Source: Chloroflexota bacterium
Lineage (GTDB): Bacteria > Chloroflexota > Dehalococcoidia > SZUA-161 > SpSt-899
DNA: 6,595 bases
Direction of reading: 5' to 3'
Assembly: GCA_018657655.1 (NCBI GenBank)
Contig: JABHWQ010000107.1
Span: forward strand, 1-6,595
Made by a program: the position numbers and the translations under genes. Shown piece after piece: positions 4,902 to 6,595 of the stretch. The notes under the pieces were generated by a model. It ran no database searches. It was not told the DNA's origin and saw only the letters and a list, made by a program, of their open reading frames with translations. Each line of letters starts with the position of its first letter. The stretch's first letter is position 1.

Positions 4902-5396
4902 CTATGAGGTATTCCTGTCCTGAAATCCTGCTCCAACCGGTGTAGGTTTCCCCCGGGGCTTTGATGTTGGAGCAATCTGAGTACCGCATTGTTTGCAGAA
5001 TGTGGCGTCTTGGGATGCAACACTTGTGCAGTTGATGCAGTACATTTCAATTGATTGAATTTCTTGCGTTATTTTTGAAACAGTCTTTTGATTGTCTTCA
5101 GTTCTTTTGTTGCCTGTGAAAGATATCCATGATCCCAGACAGGCTATGAGGAATCCTCCAACAATACAAAGCCAGCCTAAAACCGCCTGCTCCGCGCCCG
5201 TACTGGCCTCCAGTTTCAAGTCGTCAAATACAAAATCAAATCCTATGCCTGCAAAAACTGCGCATATGATTAGAGAGTTGATAAAAGCTGCCCATCGCCA
5301 AGCATTGCCTCTCTTTACACATGCAAAGTTGCTTTTTGCAGCCAGGATAGCAGCCAGTAACAACTGGATATAGAAAACCGGAATTACCCAACCCAC
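4902..5396 (-). CDS. Three-helix membrane protein with C-terminal zinc ribbon
   Basis: The 164-residue product has three hydrophobic segments: about 2-20 (WVIPVFYIQLLLAAILAA), 35-56 and 71-92. A charged linker (95-118) leads to a zinc ribbon with Cys120-x2-Cys123-x10-Cys134-x2-Cys137, ending CKQCGTQI, and a basic, proline-rich tail. Short prokaryotic membrane proteins with one such ribbon are common; their roles are mostly unknown, and none is claimed here. The start is GTG at 5396 with AGGAG at 5406-5410, nine bases upstream; no other start leaves the first helix whole. By the positive-inside rule the ribbon and the KRTEDNQK linker would probably be cytoplasmic. An AT-rich perfect palindrome (AATTTAAATT, 5419-5428) lies just upstream and may be part of the promoter. 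Confidence 0.82.
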   Translation of the reverse strand: MGWVIPVFYIQLLLAAILAAKSNFACVKRGNAWRWAAFINSLIICAVFAGIGFDFVFDDLKLEASTGAEQAVLGWLCIVGGFLIACLGSWISFTGNKRTEDNQKTVSKITQEIQSIEMYCINCTSVASQDATFCKQCGTQIAPTSKPRGKPTPVGAGFQDRNTS

Positions 5397-5740
5397 TAAA
5401 GTCTACTCCTACGTTCCGAATTTAAATTAATGCCTGCCATCACACGGCTTGCATGTGTAGTTTACTTTAGTGAGTCCGGCAAACAGGTAAATAGAAGGTG
5501 AATAATTGGGAAACAATGGTCAATGTTTTCATAGGGAATGCCGCTCCTGTAGCCGGACAATAGGTTTGGAATCAGTTGAGCACGTCTTAGAGGAACTCGC
5601 GAGGAGACCCGGAAGGAGCAAAATATGACGGAATCATGAGGAGTGGTGTTCCATTTGTATTCAGGGCGCAAAGGATTTCATGCCAGCCTGAAGCGTTATA
5701 AAGCACCGTGTCGTATCTGGAGCCATTTCATTGGTCTGCC
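5397..5740 (-). other. Gene-poor gap with open fragments in three frames (possible decayed gene)
   Basis: No intact gene with a ribosome site is visible. On the minus strand three fragments in different frames look protein-like. One runs from 5727 to 5587 (46 residues, including GWHEILCALN and LLMIPSYFAP) directly after an in-frame TGA. One runs from 5671 to 5462 (including SGIPYENIDHCFP). One runs from 5519 to 5427 and ends VNYTCKPCDGRH, a CxxC-G motif like those in the gene just upstream. A single-base loss near 5505-5515 would join the last two. This may be a frameshifted remnant of a cysteine-rich gene, or chance open frames. The first 30 bases near 5397 hold the leader of the membrane-protein gene. 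Confidence 0.3.
5697..5712. repeat. Short direct repeat, copy 1 (TATAARGCACCGT)
   Basis: TATAAAGCACCGTGTC here matches TATAAGGCACCGTTGTC at 6167-6183 with one substitution and one inserted T. Read on the minus strand, both copies lie shortly after a stop codon (5741 and 6193). Confidence 0.45.
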
Positions 5741-5992
5741 TCACCCAATTCGTACGGTGGGTTCATCTTGACAGACCATGATGTCATCGTGGTACTTTCC
5801 TGACGAAAGTCCGGTTCCTTCGCAATTCAGACATACATAAAGGAAATGACTAAAGCCATCGCAGTCAGGACAGTTTGTCTGCCCTGCCGAGCTATGGACA
5901 ATACCTTTACCTGTGCATGTCTCACAAGGAACTGCGAAGATGCCTTTTCCACCACGTTCAGAACAGCATTCGGTTGAGATTGCCCCCCCCAT
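5741..5992 (-). CDS. DnaJ-zinc-finger-like CxxC protein, 83 residues; start and integrity uncertain
   Basis: The frame encodes three spaced CxxC-x-G motifs: Cys23-ETC-TGKG, Cys41-PDC-DG and Cys54-LNC-EGTG, plus Cys9-Cys10 and Cys74. This spacing resembles the cysteine-rich domain of DnaJ, which has four CxxCxGxG units and binds two zinc ions, but there is no J domain. It may be a stand-alone zinc-finger protein or a fragment. The ATG at 5992 is followed at once by a run of eight G (5983-5990), has no SD, and is preceded by an in-frame stop. A one-base change in the G run would fuse it to an upstream frame reading MHLPRMNGG from 6011. Either the gene is frameshifted, the assembly has miscounted the run, or the run is a phase-variable switch. 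A consensus TTGACA (6107-6112) upstream could be a -35, but its partner -10 is weak. Downstream, the gap at 5397-5740 may hold the missing remainder. Confidence 0.5.
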   Translation of the reverse strand: MGGAISTECCSERGGKGIFAVPCETCTGKGIVHSSAGQTNCPDCDGFSHFLYVCLNCEGTGLSSGKYHDDIMVCQDEPTVRIG

Positions 5993-6056
5993 TCATACGA
6001 GGCAGGTGCATAATAGCCGATTTATTCGTCGCCTAACAAGAAAGTTTAACCGCAGA

Positions 6057-6093
6057 ACGTCTAGGTGAGGTCACCCAAAATTTGTTAAGACGT
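6057..6093. repeat. Nested inverted repeats upstream of the CxxC gene
   Basis: ACGTCT (6057-6062) is mirrored by AGACGT (6088-6093). Inside it GGTGA-GG-TCACC (6064-6075) is a compact dyad. The position, 65-100 bases before the ATG at 5992 and next to a TTGACA, would suit an operator; no regulator is known. Confidence 0.4.
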
Positions 6094-6106
6094 GTTGAAT
6101 AGACTT

Positions 6107-6112
6107 TGTCAA
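6107..6112 (-). promoter_or_regulatory. Candidate -35 element (TTGACA) for the CxxC gene
   Basis: A perfect TTGACA on the minus strand. The best -10 candidates 18-19 bases downstream (TTAACA at 6083-6088 or TAACAA at 6082-6087) match only about half of the consensus, so this is tentative. Confidence 0.28.
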
Positions 6113-6123
6113 GGGCGAGCACA

Positions 6124-6167
6124 TGTATATACAAGGGTCGTAGCGTTACACGACAGGTTGAACCTGT
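6124..6167. repeat. Cluster of three palindromes after the HEAT-repeat gene
   Basis: TGTATATACA (6124-6133) is a perfect 10-bp palindrome. GTCGT (6137-6141) pairs with ACGAC (6150-6154). ACAGGTT-G-AACCTGT (6153-6167) is a perfect 7-bp dyad around a single base. The last lies about 26 bases after the HEAT gene stop, without a T-run. The cluster could be a processing or termination structure or protein-binding sites. Confidence 0.45.
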
Positions 6168-6183
6168 ATAAGGCACCGTTGTC
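6167..6183. repeat. Short direct repeat, copy 2 (TATAARGCACCGT)
   Basis: The partner of the copy at 5697-5712, overlapping the last base of the palindrome at 6153-6167. Separation between copies is 470 bases, bracketing the CxxC gene and its upstream region. Confidence 0.45.
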
Positions 6184-6192
6184 TTTATTATA

Positions 6193-6595
6193 CTATGGCT
6201 CATCTTTGAACAGCGGTTCATGACAGTCAGGGCACTCTCTCCAATGGCTTGCTACCATTCTGTGGCACAGTGGACATTCGTATTTGAAATAGAAGCTATT
6301 GTAGTCCTTTATAATAGAGGGATTAGGAGTTGGTACCCTACCGAGAGCATCAGCTGCAATTTGGCGAACTTTCTCCGAATGGTCCTCGTCACACGCTTTG
6401 GTTAAGGCTTTGTTGGCAACTCTATCGTTGATAGCCCAACACAGCACCCAAGCAGCACCGCACCGTATCTCCTCGTCAGGATGATTTTCCAGAGCCTCGA
6501 CCAGCAAATCCATGCCTACGACTGATTCCAACACAGTGATAGCGACCTCACTCGGGTCATCCGATACTTGTTCGCTTAGGAGTCTGAGCAACGGC
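6193..6595 (-). CDS. HEAT-repeat protein with C-terminal zinc ribbon (5' end beyond the window)
   Basis: The frame is still open at the window edge, so the start and N-terminus are missing; about 133 codons are visible. Two HEAT/PBS-lyase-type helical repeats are clear: DLLVEALENHPDEEIRCGAA with WVLCWAIN, then ANKALTKACDEDHSEKVRQI with AADALGRV. Both have the typical Leu-x2-Ala-Leu first helix and an Asp/Glu-x2-[IV]-R-x2-A-A second helix. An earlier partial repeat is suggested by SEVAITVLESVVG. After a short linker the protein ends in a zinc ribbon, CPLC-x10-CPDC, the same cysteine spacing as in the membrane protein at 4902-5396. HEAT arrays are usually protein-binding scaffolds, and the ribbon would add a small metal site. 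A specific role cannot be assigned, and the missing N-terminus might hold a further domain. Confidence 0.85.
   Translation of the reverse strand, partial: PLLRLLSEQVSDDPSEVAITVLESVVGMDLLVEALENHPDEEIRCGAAWVLCWAINDRVANKALTKACDEDHSEKVRQIAADALGRVPTPNPSIIKDYNSFYFKYECPLCHRMVASHWRECPDCHEPLFKDEP

Noticed and set aside
5092..5373. Plus-strand open frame of 93 residues
   Set aside because: It is antisense to the membrane protein, whose helices, zinc ribbon and ribosome site are convincing.
5701..5765. Group II intron-like GAGCC...GTACGGT pairing on the plus strand
   Set aside because: The intervening bases do not form the expected domain structure and no reverse transcriptase frame is present.
6031..6100. 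Integron attC-like site (GCCTAAC at 6031-6037 and GTTGAAT at 6094-6100)
   Set aside because: Each end fits the RYYYAAC/GTTRRRY pattern, but the two arms pair poorly and no matching inner L sites were found. The neighbouring genes lack similar sites, so a cassette array is not supported.

Overview
The window reads as a stretch of bacterial chromosome of middling GC content. Widely conserved housekeeping genes fill the left half. The right half is an accessory segment of small, poorly conserved genes. Taxonomy cannot be fixed from sequence alone. Anaerobic-type acyl-CoA genes, an Fpg-family glycosylase with a non-standard recognition loop, and apparently leaderless promoters beside genes with strong Shine-Dalgarno (SD) sites would fit a member of Chloroflexota (Dehalococcoidia-like), but this is a low-confidence inference.

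Left half (1-3267). On the minus strand an enoyl-CoA hydratase (90-860) is followed by the first codons of a probable 3-hydroxyacyl-CoA dehydrogenase that leaves the window at position 1. Together they would carry out two consecutive steps of beta-oxidation or crotonyl/butyryl-CoA metabolism. Divergent from them is a three-repeat TPR protein (1060-1479). It converges on rluD, a 23S rRNA pseudouridine synthase on the minus strand (1501-2394). rluD is divergent from mutM, an Fpg/Nei-type DNA glycosylase (2455-3267). Each of these two genes has an extended -10 promoter placed so close to its ATG that the mRNA would be essentially leaderless.

Middle (3268-4682). A strong stem-loop separates mutM from a convergent 65-residue orphan gene (3453-3650). 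A good bidirectional intrinsic terminator (3836-3877) follows a 155-residue membrane-anchored protein with a possible NTF2-like extracytoplasmic domain (3929-4396). Between that gene and the next lie two divergent promoters, a short inverted repeat, and a long hairpin in what would be the leader of the next gene.

Right end (4683-6595). A run of cysteine-rich genes follows: a 55-residue Cys protein on the plus strand, a three-helix membrane protein with a C-terminal zinc ribbon, an 83-residue DnaJ-like CxxC protein beginning in a run of eight G, and a HEAT-repeat protein with a C-terminal zinc ribbon cut by the window edge (all three minus strand). The 5397-5740 gap holds open fragments in three minus-strand frames but no intact gene, and may be a decayed gene. 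Palindromes and a short direct repeat lie in 5697-6183. No tRNA, rRNA, CRISPR array or intact mobile element was seen. I cannot show a new biological system here. The most notable items are the paired leaderless promoters, the structured leader upstream of the 55-residue gene, and the clustering of small zinc-binding-type proteins.
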